From NCBI GenBank assembly GCA_964576715.1, contig CAZNWE010000030.1, forward strand, positions 1 through 45,464: a DNA stretch of 45,464 nucleotides, in the 5' to 3' direction. Under the pieces are notes generated by a model. It was not told where the DNA came from. It worked only from the letters and a program-made list of their open reading frames with translations, and searched no databases. Below, piece after piece: positions 15,904-24,643 of this stretch. The stretch is from SLRI01 sp964576715. Its GTDB lineage: Bacteria > Pseudomonadota > Alphaproteobacteria > Geminicoccales > Geminicoccaceae. Positions within the stretch are counted from its first letter, which is position 1. Each line of letters starts with the position of its first letter. Both the position numbers and the translations under genes were made by a program.

Positions 15904-18078
15904 ATGCGGCAGTACGAGCTGGTCGAGCTGGTCCGCAGCTACGACCCGACGGTCGACGAGGATCTGCTCAATCGCGCCTACGTCTTCGCGATGAAGGTGC
16001 ACGGTCCGCAGCGTCGCGTGTCCGGCGACCCGTTCTTCCATCATCCGGTCGAGGTTGCCGGAATCCTTGCCGGGCTCAAGCTCGACGCGGCATCGATCGC
16101 CACCGGTCTGTTGCACGACACGGTCGAGGACACGGGCACCAAGCTCGAGGACATCCGCGCCCAATTCGGCGACACCGTGGCGCGCCTCGTCGACGGTGTG
16201 ACCAAGCTCAACAAGATCCAGCTGCAATCGGCGCAGACCGCTCAGGCCGAGAACTTCGGCAAGCTGCTGGTCGCGATGTCCGAGGACATTCGCGTGCTGC
16301 TGGTCAAGCTCGCCGATCGCCTGCACAACATGCGCACGCTCAATTTCATGCCGCCGGAGAAGCGGCAGCGCATCGCCCGCGAGACCATGGAGATCTATGC
16401 GCCGCTGGCCGAGCGGATCGGCATGGAGCGGCTGCGGGCGGAGCTGCAGGACCTCGCCTTCGCCGAGCTCTGGCCCGAGGCGCGCGACAGCATCCTGCAT
16501 CGTCTGCAGCAGCTTCGCCTCGACGACACCGATCTCTCCGAGCGGATCATCGCCGAACTCAAGGGCAAGCTTGCGGCGGCCGGGATCGAGGCGGACATCG
16601 CCGGCCGCGAGAAGTCGGCATTTTCCATCTGGCGCAAGATGGAGCGCAAGAACGTCGCGTTCGAGCAGCTTTCCGACATCATGGCCTTTCGGGTTCTGGT
16701 CGAGACTATCGGCGAATGCTATGCCGCCCTCGGCGTGATCCACGAGGCCTATGCGATGCTGCCGGGGCGCTTCAAGGATTTCATCTCCACGCCCAAGCAG
16801 AACGGCTACCGCTCGCTGCACACGACGATCCTGGGGCCGGAGCAGCGCAAGATCGAGGTGCAGATCCGCACCCGGCAGATGCACGAGGTGGCCGAGTTCG
16901 GGGTTGCCGCCCATTGGGCCTACAAGCAGGACAGCCGGGTCACCGAGGGCCGGCAGTATCGCTGGATCAGGGAGCTGCTCGACATTCTCGAGCACACCGC
17001 CGATCCCGAGGATTTCCTCGCCAACACCAAGCTCGACCTGTTCCAGGACCAGGTGTTCTGCTTTACCCCGCGGGGCGACCTGATCGCCCTGCCGCGCGGG
17101 GCGACGCCGGTCGATTTCGCCTATGCGGTTCATTCCGAGGTCGGCGATCACTGTGTCGGGGCCAAGGTCGACGGCCGCATGGTCCAGCTGCGCCACCCGC
17201 TCGAGAACGGCGACCAGGTGGAGGTCATCACCAGCCGCAACGCCTGGCCGTCCGCCGCCTGGGAACGCTTCGTCGTCACCGGCAAGGCCAGGGCCAGGAT
17301 CCGCCGGGCCTTGCGGACGCGCCAGCGCGACGACTACATCCAGCGCGGCCGCGAGCTTTTGGGTCGGGCGGCGAAGAGCGAGGGGTTGCAGCCGACCGAG
17401 CGCCAGCTCGAGCAGGCGGCAGGCGCCCTCGGGCAGGCGACGCTCGACGACATGCTCGCACAGGTCGGCGAGGGCCAACTCGCTGCCCGCCTCGTTTTCC
17501 AGGCGATCCCGGCAGCGGCCCTGCGACTGCCCGTCAAGCGGGCGCCGGGCACCGGCGCGGTGCTCGATCCGGCGGCCGAGGTCGACAACGTCGTCCACTT
17601 CAAGCGACCGGCCAGCGAGCCTGCCGAGCGGTCGTCGGGGCTGATCGCCGGGCTGCCGGCCGGCATTGCCTACCAGCTGGCCGGCTGCTGCCGGCCGATC
17701 CACGGCGATCCGATCATCGGCGTGGTGCGCACCGGGCGGCCGATCAGCATCCATTGCCGCGACTGCGCCACGGTGCTCAGGATGAGCGACAGCGAGCACC
17801 GCTTCATCGATATCGGCTGGAACGACGAGACCAGCGACCCCATCCCGACCCGCCTCGCGGTGATGGTCAACAACCGGCCGGGAGCACTCGGCACGATCAG
17901 CACGATCATCGGCAGAAACCACGGCAATATCGTCGACGTTAAGGTCGGCCGCCGTTCGCGGGACGTCTACGAGATGCTGCTCGACGTCGAAGTCACGAAT
18001 GTCGAGCAGCTGCAACGGATCCTGGCCGCGCTGCGGGCCGATCCGACGGTCAACGCCGTGGAGCGCAGCCGCTCGTGA
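15904..18078 (+). CDS. rsh: Bifunctional (p)ppGpp synthetase/hydrolase
   Basis: This 724-residue RelA/SpoT homologue has every expected domain. The hydrolase HD domain has H46-H47 (FFHHPVEV) and H71-D72 (LLHDTVED). The synthetase domain (about 235-345) carries RFKD at 289-292 and EVQIRTRQMHEVAEFG. A TGS domain lies near 380-445 and a C-terminal ACT domain at about 645-720. The RxKD motif, rather than the acidic form of monofunctional RelA, fits a bifunctional enzyme with intact hydrolase residues. ATG 15904 matches the usual alphaproteobacterial N terminus MRQYELVE; an in-frame ATG at 15742 would add 54 low-complexity residues. The stop overlaps the pyrE start (GTGA). Confidence 0.96.
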   Translation: MRQYELVELVRSYDPTVDEDLLNRAYVFAMKVHGPQRRVSGDPFFHHPVEVAGILAGLKLDAASIATGLLHDTVEDTGTKLEDIRAQFGDTVARLVDGVTKLNKIQLQSAQTAQAENFGKLLVAMSEDIRVLLVKLADRLHNMRTLNFMPPEKRQRIARETMEIYAPLAERIGMERLRAELQDLAFAELWPEARDSILHRLQQLRLDDTDLSERIIAELKGKLAAAGIEADIAGREKSAFSIWRKMERKNVAFEQLSDIMAFRVLVETIGECYAALGVIHEAYAMLPGRFKDFISTPKQNGYRSLHTTILGPEQRKIEVQIRTRQMHEVAEFGVAAHWAYKQDSRVTEGRQYRWIRELLDILEHTADPEDFLANTKLDLFQDQVFCFTPRGDLIALPRGATPVDFAYAVHSEVGDHCVGAKVDGRMVQLRHPLENGDQVEVITSRNAWPSAAWERFVVTGKARARIRRALRTRQRDDYIQRGRELLGRAAKSEGLQPTERQLEQAAGALGQATLDDMLAQVGEGQLAARLVFQAIPAAALRLPVKRAPGTGAVLDPAAEVDNVVHFKRPASEPAERSSGLIAGLPAGIAYQLAGCCRPIHGDPIIGVVRTGRPISIHCRDCATVLRMSDSEHRFIDIGWNDETSDPIPTRLAVMVNNRPGALGTISTIIGRNHGNIVDVKVGRRSRDVYEMLLDVEVTNVEQLQRILAALRADPTVNAVERSRS

Positions 18079-18692
18079 GCGGCCCCGCCGAGGTCGAGCC
18101 GCTGCTCGACGAGAGCCAGGTGCTGGCCGAGTTCCGCGCCGCCGGGGCGCTGCTGCGGGGCCATTTCATCCTGACCAGCGGCCGCCACAGCGGCCACTAC
18201 ATGCAGTGCGCCCGGGTCATGGTCGAGCCGGCGCGCGCCGAGCGGCTCTGCCGGACGCTGGCGTCACGCATCTGCGCGGCACAGCCGGACCTGGCGCTGC
18301 ATGCAGTGGTGGCGCCGGCGATGGGCGGCATCCTCGTCGGCTACGAACTCGCCCGTCAGCTCGGCAGCCGCTCACTCTTCGCCGAGCGGGTCGACGGTCG
18401 CTTCGCGCTGCGGCGCGGCTTCGACCTGCCGCGCGGGGCGCCGGTGCTGATCGCGGAAGACGTGGTGACCACCGGCCTGTCGTTGCGCGAGTGCGCCGAA
18501 TGCGTCGCCGAGCTGGGCGCCGTCCCGGTTCTCGCCGCCTGCCTGATCGACCGCTCCAACGGCACCGCCGCGCTCGACCTGCCGCTGGTCGCCCTCGCCA
18601 CGGTCGACTTTCCCACGTATGCGCCCGACGAACTCCCGCCTGAGCTCGCCCGGCTGCCGGCGGTCAAGCCCGGCTCACGCGGGTTGACCTAG
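18075..18692 (+). CDS. pyrE: Orotate phosphoribosyltransferase
   Basis: This 205-residue enzyme of de novo pyrimidine synthesis joins orotate to PRPP to give OMP. The PRPP-binding motif VLIAEDVVTTGLSL (about 127-140), FILTSGRHSGHYMQC near residue 32 and VVAPAMGGILVGYELA near 77 are diagnostic. The start is a GTG whose bases overlap the rsh stop codon, so translation is coupled. No terminator is obvious after the stop; an AT-rich patch follows before comM. Confidence 0.95.
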   Translation: MSGPAEVEPLLDESQVLAEFRAAGALLRGHFILTSGRHSGHYMQCARVMVEPARAERLCRTLASRICAAQPDLALHAVVAPAMGGILVGYELARQLGSRSLFAERVDGRFALRRGFDLPRGAPVLIAEDVVTTGLSLRECAECVAELGAVPVLAACLIDRSNGTAALDLPLVALATVDFPTYAPDELPPELARLPAVKPGSRGLT

Positions 18693-18778
18693 CCGAACGA
18701 GCGCAATGCGCGTCTGGCTTGCATATATTTCTACTTTAGCGTTAGTTCCGATGGTCATCCACAGCCGAGCGACGAGCC

Positions 18779-20332
18779 TTGGCCAAGACCATCAGCGCCC
18801 CCACTGTCGCCCGGGTCGAAACCGTGGCGTTCGTCGGCCTCGAGGCGGCACCGGTCGATGTCGAGGTGCAGCTCGGCAGCGGGCTGCCGTCCTTCTCGAT
18901 CGTCGGGCTCGCCGACAAGGCGGTGGCCGAGAGCCGCGATCGCATTCGGGCGGCCCTGGCGGCGATGAGCCTGTCGCTGCCGCCCAAGCGGATCACCGTC
19001 AACCTCGCCCCGGGCGATCTCGCCAAGGAGGGCAGCCACTACGACCTGCCGATCGCCCTCGGGCTGCTGATCGTCATGGGGCTGCTCGAGCGCGACGCGG
19101 TGACCGGCCGGCTCGTGGTCGGCGAGCTCGGCCTCGACGGCAGCCTTCGGCCGGTGGCCGGGGTGCTCGCGGCCACCCTGGCGGCGGCCGAGCGGCAGAT
19201 GGGCATCGTCTGCCCGCTGGCCTCGGGCAGCGAGGCCGCGTGGCTCGCCGAGACGGTCGAGATCACCGCGGCACCGGACCTCTACGCGCTGGTCGGCCAT
19301 TGGCGCGGTGAGGCGATCCTGCCCCAGCCCGAGCCCGGCGGGCCGCTCGAGCCACCCGTCTATCCCGACCTCAAGGACGTCAAGGGCCAGGAGACCGCCA
19401 AGCGGGCGCTGGAGGTGGCGGCCGCCGGCGGCCACAATATCCTGATGATGGGCCCGCCCGGTGCTGGCAAGTCGATGCTGGCCAGCCGACTGGTTGGCAT
19501 CCTGCCGCCCCTGACTTCCAAGGAGATCCTCGAGCTCGGCCTGATCCGGAGCGTCGGTGGCCGGCTCGAGGCCGGCCGGTTGCCCGACGGGCGGCCGTTC
19601 CGCAGCCCGCACCACGCGGCCTCCATGGCGGCGATGGTCGGTGGCGGACGCGAGGCGCGGCCGGGCGAGATCTCCCTCGCCCATCGCGGCGTGCTGTTTC
19701 TCGACGAGTTGCCCGAGTTCGGCCGGCAGGTCCTGGAAAGCCTGCGCCAACCCCTGGAATCCGGCTCGGTCACCGTGGCCCGGGCCAACCACCACGTCAC
19801 CTATCCCGCCCGCTTTCAGCTGGTCGCTGCGATGAATCCGTGCCGCTGCGGCTATCTCGACGATCCTGGCCTTGCTTGTGGCAAGGCGCCGCGCTGTGCC
19901 GAGGACTACCAGAAGCGAATTTCGGGGCCGCTGTTCGATCGCATCGACCTGCATGTCGAGGTGGCAGCCCTGAGTGCCCAGGATCTCACCCTGCCGATGC
20001 CCGGCGAGGGGTCGGCCGAGGTGGCGGCGCGGGTGGTCGCGGCCCGCGACCTTCAGGCCGACCGGCTCGCCGGACTCGGGGCCGGCGGCGCCGTCCTCAA
20101 CGCCGAGCTCGAGGGCGAGCTGCTCGATCGGATCTGCGAGGCCGAGCCGGCCGCCGCCGAACTGCTGACCAGGGCCATGGAGCGGCTGCGCTTCTCGGCG
20201 CGCGGCTACTACCGGGTGCTCCGCGTTGCCCGCACGCTCGCCGACCTCGAGGCCTCTTCCCTGGTCAAGCGGATCCACGTCGCCGAGGCGATCAGCTTTC
20301 GCCGCCGGGCCCCCGCCCGGCAGGCGGCGTGA
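18779..20332 (+). CDS. comM: YifB/ComM-family Mg-chelatase-like AAA+ ATPase
   Basis: This 517-residue protein is related to ComM, a hexameric helicase that extends branch migration during natural transformation. The N-terminal Lon-protease-like domain (residues 1-170, with LPSFSIVGLADKAVAESRDRI) is followed by Walker A GPPGAGKS near residue 226, Walker B FLDELPEF, and a zinc-like cluster MNPCRCGYLDDPGLAC. A C-terminal Mg-chelatase domain (RFSARGYYRVLRVARTLADLE) completes it. The start is TTG 18779; no in-frame ATG is nearby. Upstream 18693-18778 is unusually AT-rich for this genome (TTGCATATATTTCTACTTT) and probably holds the promoter. Competence itself is not shown. Confidence 0.93.
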   Translation: MAKTISAPTVARVETVAFVGLEAAPVDVEVQLGSGLPSFSIVGLADKAVAESRDRIRAALAAMSLSLPPKRITVNLAPGDLAKEGSHYDLPIALGLLIVMGLLERDAVTGRLVVGELGLDGSLRPVAGVLAATLAAAERQMGIVCPLASGSEAAWLAETVEITAAPDLYALVGHWRGEAILPQPEPGGPLEPPVYPDLKDVKGQETAKRALEVAAAGGHNILMMGPPGAGKSMLASRLVGILPPLTSKEILELGLIRSVGGRLEAGRLPDGRPFRSPHHAASMAAMVGGGREARPGEISLAHRGVLFLDELPEFGRQVLESLRQPLESGSVTVARANHHVTYPARFQLVAAMNPCRCGYLDDPGLACGKAPRCAEDYQKRISGPLFDRIDLHVEVAALSAQDLTLPMPGEGSAEVAARVVAARDLQADRLAGLGAGGAVLNAELEGELLDRICEAEPAAAELLTRAMERLRFSARGYYRVLRVARTLADLEASSLVKRIHVAEAISFRRRAPARQAA

Positions 20333-20354
20333 GCAGTGGCGGACGGCCCCGGTC

Positions 20355-20891
20355 CTACCCCGCGAGGCGGGCCATTGCCGCAGTGGCGTTGTCGAGATCG
20401 GCGAGGGCGCGGTCGAGGCGATCGAGCAGGGCGCTCCGGGTCGGGGTGGTGCCGGTATCCTCGGCGGTGGCCAGCGGCAGGTCCTCGAGCGTCCAAAACA
20501 CGCTGCCGAGGGCGGTGCGCATGATCAGCATGATCTGGGCCCGCTCGGCCGGCGGGTCGGGCAACGCGGCGCGCAGCGCCTCCAGCCGCCGGTCGAGGCC
20601 GCGCGCCGCGAGCCGCAACGCAGCGAGCGACGAGAAACTGCCACCATCGGCGATGCCGGCGAGGTCGACGGCCCGGCTCGGCCTCGCCGTCAAGGCGGCA
20701 CCACCGGGCTCGACGGCAAGGCGCTCGCGCAATGCGGCGGCGTGCGCCATGGCGGCGGCGATATCGCGATCCAGGGCGGCAAGTGCCCGCGGCGCTGCCA
20801 TGGCGCCTGCGGTCACGACCGGGGCCGTCGTGGCCAGGCCGGCCAGGGCCAGGACCAGGATCCTTGCCCAGATGGCGAAATTGCGATGCAT
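20355..20891 (-). CDS. Hypothetical exported helical protein
   Basis: This 178-residue protein has a signal peptide (residues 1-32: MHRNFAIWARILVLALAGL, then Ala-rich). The mature part is rich in Ala, Leu and Arg, with heptad-like spacing suggestive of helices. I recognise no family. ATG 20891 is preceded by GAGG sequences; the frame continues to 20993 without a plausible N terminus. It is convergent with comM, 22 bases apart, and divergent from rpmB. The role is unknown; the periplasm is likely. Confidence 0.6.
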   Translation of the reverse strand: MHRNFAIWARILVLALAGLATTAPVVTAGAMAAPRALAALDRDIAAAMAHAAALRERLAVEPGGAALTARPSRAVDLAGIADGGSFSSLAALRLAARGLDRRLEALRAALPDPPAERAQIMLIMRTALGSVFWTLEDLPLATAEDTGTTPTRSALLDRLDRALADLDNATAAMARLAG

Positions 20892-20998
20892 CGGCCCCTC
20901 GTCCTCACGCTCGGGTCTGTGGCTGCGCACACCATGGCGCAACATGATTGCGGTTCGGTTAAGGGGCTCGGTTAGGGGGCTGGGCCACGGCATCCCGC

Positions 20999-21027
20999 TT
21001 GACGCACGCGCCGGCCGTGGCTATCCA
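20999..21027 (+). promoter_or_regulatory. rpmB promoter candidate
   Basis: TTGACG (20999-21004) and TATCCA (21022-21027) are separated by 17 bases. Transcription would start near 21034, about 60 bases before the rpmB ATG. The -10 element lies in the loop of the terminator-like hairpin at 21012-21066. Confidence 0.6.
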
Positions 21028-21066
21028 TCGCTGAACAAAGCGACCGGTCACGGCCGCTCTTTTTTC
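21012..21066 (+). terminator. Intrinsic-terminator-like hairpin upstream of rpmB
   Basis: CGGCCGTG (21012-21019) pairs with CACGGCCG (21049-21056), followed by CTCTTTTTT. An inner hairpin, TCGCT/AGCGA, lies in the loop. The full stem can form only in RNA initiated upstream of about 21010, such as read-through from comM, and not in RNA from the rpmB promoter. It would therefore insulate rpmB. Confidence 0.55.
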
Positions 21067-21095
21067 GTTTGCTCCCGATGACGCGAGGACAGCTC

Positions 21096-21383
21096 ATGGC
21101 CAGACGATGCAGTCTGACCGGCAAGGGCGTGCAGGCCGGCAACAATGTCAGTCACGCCAACAACAAGACGCGGCGGCGATTCCTGCCGAACATTCAGAGC
21201 CGGCGCCTGTACAGCGAGACACTCGGCCGCAGCGTCCGCCTGCGTATCGCCACCAACACGCTCAGGACCATCGAGAAGCGCGGCGGCCTCGACGGCTTTC
21301 TGCTGAGCAGCAGCGAGACGGCCCTGCCGAGCGACCTCGTGCGGATGCGCCGGCTGCTCGAGGCGGCGAAGGCAGCGCGTTGA
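21096..21383 (+). CDS. rpmB: 50S ribosomal protein L28
   Basis: This 95-residue large-subunit protein begins MARRCSLTGKGVQAGNNVSHA, the L28 signature. TRRRFLPNIQSRRLYSETLGRSVRLRI follows, as in alphaproteobacterial L28. GAGGAC precedes the ATG at seven bases; an in-frame start at 21069 would add nine residues absent from the family. Its own promoter and an upstream terminator isolate it from comM. The YhhQ-family gene starts 53 bases downstream. Confidence 0.97.
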   Translation: MARRCSLTGKGVQAGNNVSHANNKTRRRFLPNIQSRRLYSETLGRSVRLRIATNTLRTIEKRGGLDGFLLSSSETALPSDLVRMRRLLEAAKAAR

Positions 21384-21436
21384 ACAGCTCGATCGCTTGA
21401 CGACCGCCCGCGGGCTGGACCCGACGAACCACTGAC

Positions 21437-21976
21437 ATGCGCGAGACCGGCACGATGATCGTGATGGCAGTGGCGGCGATGACGGTGATCGTCGTTGCCT
21501 CCAACGTCCTCGTCCAATACCCGCTCAACGACTGGCTCACCTGGGGCGCCTTCACCTACCCGCTGGCTTTCCTGGTGACCGACCTCGCCAATCGGCGCCT
21601 CGGGCCAGGCACCGCCCGTCGGGTCGTTTATGTCGGCTTCGCCTTGGCGGTGCTCTGTTCGGCCGCCTTGGCGACGCCGCGGATCGCGATCGCCTCGGGC
21701 AGCGCATTCCTGGTGGCGCAACTGCTCGACATCGTCGTCTTCGACCGGCTCCGGCGCGGCCGCTGGTGGCGAGCACCGCTGGTGTCGTCGGCGATGGGCT
21801 CGACGGTCGATACCGCTGTCTTCTTCAGCCTCGCCTTCGTCGGCACGGGCCTGCCCTGGGTCGGCTGGGCGATCGGTGATCTGGGCGTCAAGCTCGGCGT
21901 CGCCCTGGCCATGCTGGTTCCGTTCCGCCTGCTGATGGGCCGCAGCGACGCCCTTGCCGTCGATCAGCCGGCCTGA
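21437..21976 (+). CDS. yhhQ: Queuosine-precursor transporter, YhhQ/VUT family
   Basis: This 179-residue membrane protein has about six helices and the family motifs NVLVQYPLNDWLTWGAFTYP (about 23-42) and PLAFLVTDLANRRLG. YhhQ imports 7-cyano- or 7-aminomethyl-7-deazaguanine for tRNA queuosine. Later helices carry SAFLVAQLLDIVVFDRLRR and SSAMGSTVDTAVFFSLAF, also conserved. It follows rpmB on the same strand and overlaps the convergent lipoprotein gene by 13 bases. No preQ1 riboswitch is evident upstream. An internal ATG at 21455 is possible but would remove only six residues. Confidence 0.9.
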   Translation: MRETGTMIVMAVAAMTVIVVASNVLVQYPLNDWLTWGAFTYPLAFLVTDLANRRLGPGTARRVVYVGFALAVLCSAALATPRIAIASGSAFLVAQLLDIVVFDRLRRGRWWRAPLVSSAMGSTVDTAVFFSLAFVGTGLPWVGWAIGDLGVKLGVALAMLVPFRLLMGRSDALAVDQPA

Positions 21977-22965
21977 GCCGGTTCGACGAGGCGAAAGAGC
22001 AGGAGCAGATTGCGCTGCAGTGGCGATTGGTTGTCGTCGGCCGCGAGCAGCAACAGCGTTGGTGCCCCGCTGCGCTCCAGGACCGCCACCGCTTCATAGT
22101 TTTCGGCCAGTGGCCCCGCATCGAGGCGCAGCAGGGTCTCGCCCTCGAGCACGCCGGCGACCGCCGGTGCCGGCAGCGGCGTTCGCATCAGCCGGGCCTG
22201 CCAACCGCTCAGCACACCGACCCGGCGTTCCAGGACGTAGAGATGCGCGGCCGTCGCCGCAGCGCCGACCGGGCTGAAGCCGGGCGCGGTACGATAGCCG
22301 AGCCGCTCGATGCCGGCCTCGGTCAGGCGGGCACCCTCGGCGAGGTCGGGTCCGGGGCCGGCGCCCTCGGCGAGGGCGATGAACGTGCCGTCCGACAGCC
22401 GGGCCAGGGATTCCAGCCCCTGGTTGGTCGGCCCAACCTCGATCAGGCGGCCCTCGTGCAGCCGCGTCGTCGCCCACGTCCCCGCCGCCGTCCGGGTCAG
22501 CCGGCGCAGACTGGCGTCGTGCTCGAAGGCGACGTAGAGCCTGCCGTCCGGTCCCCGAGCCAGGGCCTCGCTGTCGAGCGGCCGGCGGTCGGCGGCATCG
22601 GGGAGGAGGGGATCCGCCGACCAGTCGCCGAGCGCCATCGCACCGGTCTGCGCATCGAGACTGACGGACGCCTGCCAGAGCACGGCTCGATCGCTGAGCA
22701 ACCAGAGGGTCCGGCCATCGGTCTCGATCGCCGAGAAGCCGCCGAACCGCGGATCGGGGCTCTTGAGCCGGTAGGCGGCAAGAAACTCGACCGCCGGACC
22801 CGTGTCGAGGCCCGTCGTCTCGTCGGTCAGCCTGGAGAGGGTGACAGGAGGCGACCGAGCCGGTATGGCCTGCGCAGCAGCGCAACTCGCCACCAGCAGC
22901 AGGGCCAGCAATACCGCGAGCCGGCAGCAGCCGTGCGTCGGGTTCGGCGCATGTGGCAGTTGCAC
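21964..22965 (-). CDS. Esterase-like activity of phytase domain lipoprotein
   Basis: This is a roughly 333-residue secreted beta-propeller-like protein of the phytase-esterase-like family. Recognisable blocks are RFGGFSAIETDGRTLWLLSD near residue 70, DSEALARGPDGRLYVAFE in the middle, and NYEAVAVLERSGAPTLLLLAADDNQS near the end. The N terminus is hydrophobic and ends in LLLVASC, a lipobox-like sequence, so it may be lipid-anchored. The best start is GTG 22965; no ATG is suitably placed and the frame runs further upstream. It is divergent from the degenerate ABC genes, with 66 bases between. The substrate is unknown; phosphate esters are the family inference. Confidence 0.8.
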   Translation of the reverse strand: MQLPHAPNPTHGCCRLAVLLALLLVASCAAAQAIPARSPPVTLSRLTDETTGLDTGPAVEFLAAYRLKSPDPRFGGFSAIETDGRTLWLLSDRAVLWQASVSLDAQTGAMALGDWSADPLLPDAADRRPLDSEALARGPDGRLYVAFEHDASLRRLTRTAAGTWATTRLHEGRLIEVGPTNQGLESLARLSDGTFIALAEGAGPGPDLAEGARLTEAGIERLGYRTAPGFSPVGAAATAAHLYVLERRVGVLSGWQARLMRTPLPAPAVAGVLEGETLLRLDAGPLAENYEAVAVLERSGAPTLLLLAADDNQSPLQRNLLLLFRLVEPAQAG

Positions 22966-23031
22966 GGCTGACCGACCTGGCCGCGGCCGTTCGCTCGTGC
23001 CTTTCCATTTGCTGGTGCCCAACGCACGTCG

Positions 23032-23688
23032 ATGTCCCACGCTCTCACCCTGGCCTTGGTCTATGCGCTCGTGATGCACGCTGCCTGCCTGCTCCACGCG
23101 GCGACAACCGCCTGGGCGGCAGTTCGCCAGGTACCCGTCCTGCCCTCGGCAAGAACCGCGGCACCGCTCGCCGTGGCGGTGGGTATGGCACTCGCCGTTG
23201 CCGCGGTCACGCCCGCTGTGGCCGGGTCGCCAGTGGCGCTCGGATGGCTGCGCTTCTTCGCCTGGGCCGGCGGCAGCGCGCTCCTCCTGGTCGCCTTGCT
23301 GGCCTACGAGGCAACCCGGACGGGCAGGCTCTGGCGTGCGATGGGCGCCAACGGCCATGGCCTGATTGCCATCGGCGTCGATGGCGGCGTCGCCTGGCCA
23401 TTCGGCCTCGGCCTGGCGCTCGCCGCGGCCGCCGGGCTGATCGCCCCACCGCCGGCGGTGGTCGACTGGCTGCCGCTCGCCGGCCTCGCGCTCCTGGTGC
23501 TGGCCGTGCCCGACCGGCCGCATGGCCGAGCACCCCAGACGACGCTGCTCGCTTGGCTGGTCGGTGCGCTGATCGGCGGTCTCGAGCTGGTGCTGGCGCC
23601 GCTCGGTCATGCCGTCGTCGTCGGTCTCTCGGGCGTCATGGTCATTCGCCTGGCCGGACCGCAGCTCGCCGATGCCGGCGTCCGCTAG
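23032..23688 (+). CDS. Truncated LivH-like ABC permease relative
   Basis: This 218-residue, multi-helix membrane protein is recognisable as a branched-chain amino acid permease (LivH) relative. TRTGRLWRAMGANGHGLIAIGVDGG, then FGLGLALAAAAGL (about 93-135), aligns with the LivH coupling-helix region. LLAWLVGALIGGLELVL near 173-189 matches the later GGLG segment. It is short against about 290 residues for working LivH, mainly through loss of N-terminal helices. Many conserved glycines of the family are replaced. It opens a three-gene unit with a LivM-like permease and an ATPase relative lacking catalytic residues. No binding protein is encoded nearby. The homology call is moderate; transport activity is doubtful. 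Confidence 0.65.
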   Translation: MSHALTLALVYALVMHAACLLHAATTAWAAVRQVPVLPSARTAAPLAVAVGMALAVAAVTPAVAGSPVALGWLRFFAWAGGSALLLVALLAYEATRTGRLWRAMGANGHGLIAIGVDGGVAWPFGLGLALAAAAGLIAPPPAVVDWLPLAGLALLVLAVPDRPHGRAPQTTLLAWLVGALIGGLELVLAPLGHAVVVGLSGVMVIRLAGPQLADAGVR

Positions 23689-23707
23689 GCTTCCGGGCAG
23701 TCCAGGG

Positions 23708-24643
23708 ATGGCGCCGCTGCTGCTCGCCCTGCTGCCGTTCCTGGCCCTGCCGACTCTGCTCGCGGTGGCCGGTCATGGCGCCGCCCTGCCGTTCGCCGGC
23801 TTTGCCGTTGGGCTGTTCTTGCTCGTCGTCGCCGCCCGCATCGCCATCGGCGTGGCCCGGTTGCCGTTGCTCTGCCTCGGTGGGCTCGGGGCGGCCGGCG
23901 CTGCCTCGATGCCGCTCATGATCGTCGATCTCGACTGGTCGCCGGCCGTGGCCCTGGCCGTCGTTCCGGTTGTCGGGCTGGGCTTGGCTGGGTTGCTGTG
24001 GGCCGTGCTGCGTGCGTCCGGTCGCACGGTCGCGATGGCACTGTCGCTGCTGGCCTTGCTGCCCCTCGCGGTCCTGCCGTCGCTGACCTTCGATGCCGAC
24101 GCCAACCTGCCAGCCCCGGGGCTGAATGCCGGCCTCGCCTGGCCGGTCGGGGTCGGTGTCTTGCTGCTCGTCATCGCCCAGCGCTTCGCTGCCGCACCGG
24201 TCGTCCGACTGCATGAGGCGGCCCGCGAGGCCGGTCTGCCGCTCGATGGTCAAGGCCTCGATCTGAGGCTCTGGCGGGCGCTGGCGCTGGTTCTGGCGGC
24301 AGCCATCGCAACCATGGGGGGCGGTCTCCTCGCCCTTGGTCCGTTCCCGGTCATCGGTGCGGACCCGTTCGACTGGGCCGCCCTCTCGATCGCCCTTGCG
24401 GCAATCGGCCGGCTCGGCGGCGTCCGCCTCGGTGCGGCCCTTCTCGCCGCATTGCCGCTGGCCTTGCTGCCGAAGCTGATCACCACGATCGCACCGGGCT
24501 TTCTCGATCTGACGCTGGCCGTGGCGCTCGCCGCCCTGGCGATGCAGCTGGTGGTTCGCCCCGACGGCAGCCTCGCCTGGCAGCCGGCTGCCGAGAGCCC
24601 GATGCCGGCTGGTTCGCCGACGCTGCAACCGGCCGAGGAATGA
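23708..24643 (+). CDS. Divergent LivM-like ABC permease relative
   Basis: This 311-residue membrane protein has about nine hydrophobic helices. The stretch RLHEAAREAGLPLDGQGLDLRLWRALALVLAAAIATMGG (about 178-216) fits the LivM motif R-x-R-D/E...A-x-x-x-G-...AF. SIALAAIGRLGGVRLGAALLAALPLALLPKL near 232-262 corresponds to the usual ...IGGLGSLWGPVLGA... block, but with the central glycines altered. ATG 23708 starts directly at the first helix; an in-frame ATG at 23672 would overlap the upstream gene. Its stop overlaps the ATPase-like start (ATGA). The frame is intact across 936 bases, so it is not a decayed pseudogene by sequence. Confidence 0.65.
   Translation: MAPLLLALLPFLALPTLLAVAGHGAALPFAGFAVGLFLLVVAARIAIGVARLPLLCLGGLGAAGAASMPLMIVDLDWSPAVALAVVPVVGLGLAGLLWAVLRASGRTVAMALSLLALLPLAVLPSLTFDADANLPAPGLNAGLAWPVGVGVLLLVIAQRFAAAPVVRLHEAAREAGLPLDGQGLDLRLWRALALVLAAAIATMGGGLLALGPFPVIGADPFDWAALSIALAAIGRLGGVRLGAALLAALPLALLPKLITTIAPGFLDLTLAVALAALAMQLVVRPDGSLAWQPAAESPMPAGSPTLQPAEE

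Noticed and set aside
18693..18778. tRNA or small RNA in the AT-rich patch before comM
   Set aside because: No cloverleaf, T-loop or terminator is present; a promoter is the simpler reading.
21001..21066. Riboswitch upstream of rpmB
   Set aside because: The GCTGAACAAAGC segment briefly suggested a SAM-II-like element, but the rest of that motif is absent and a terminator plus promoter explains the sequence.
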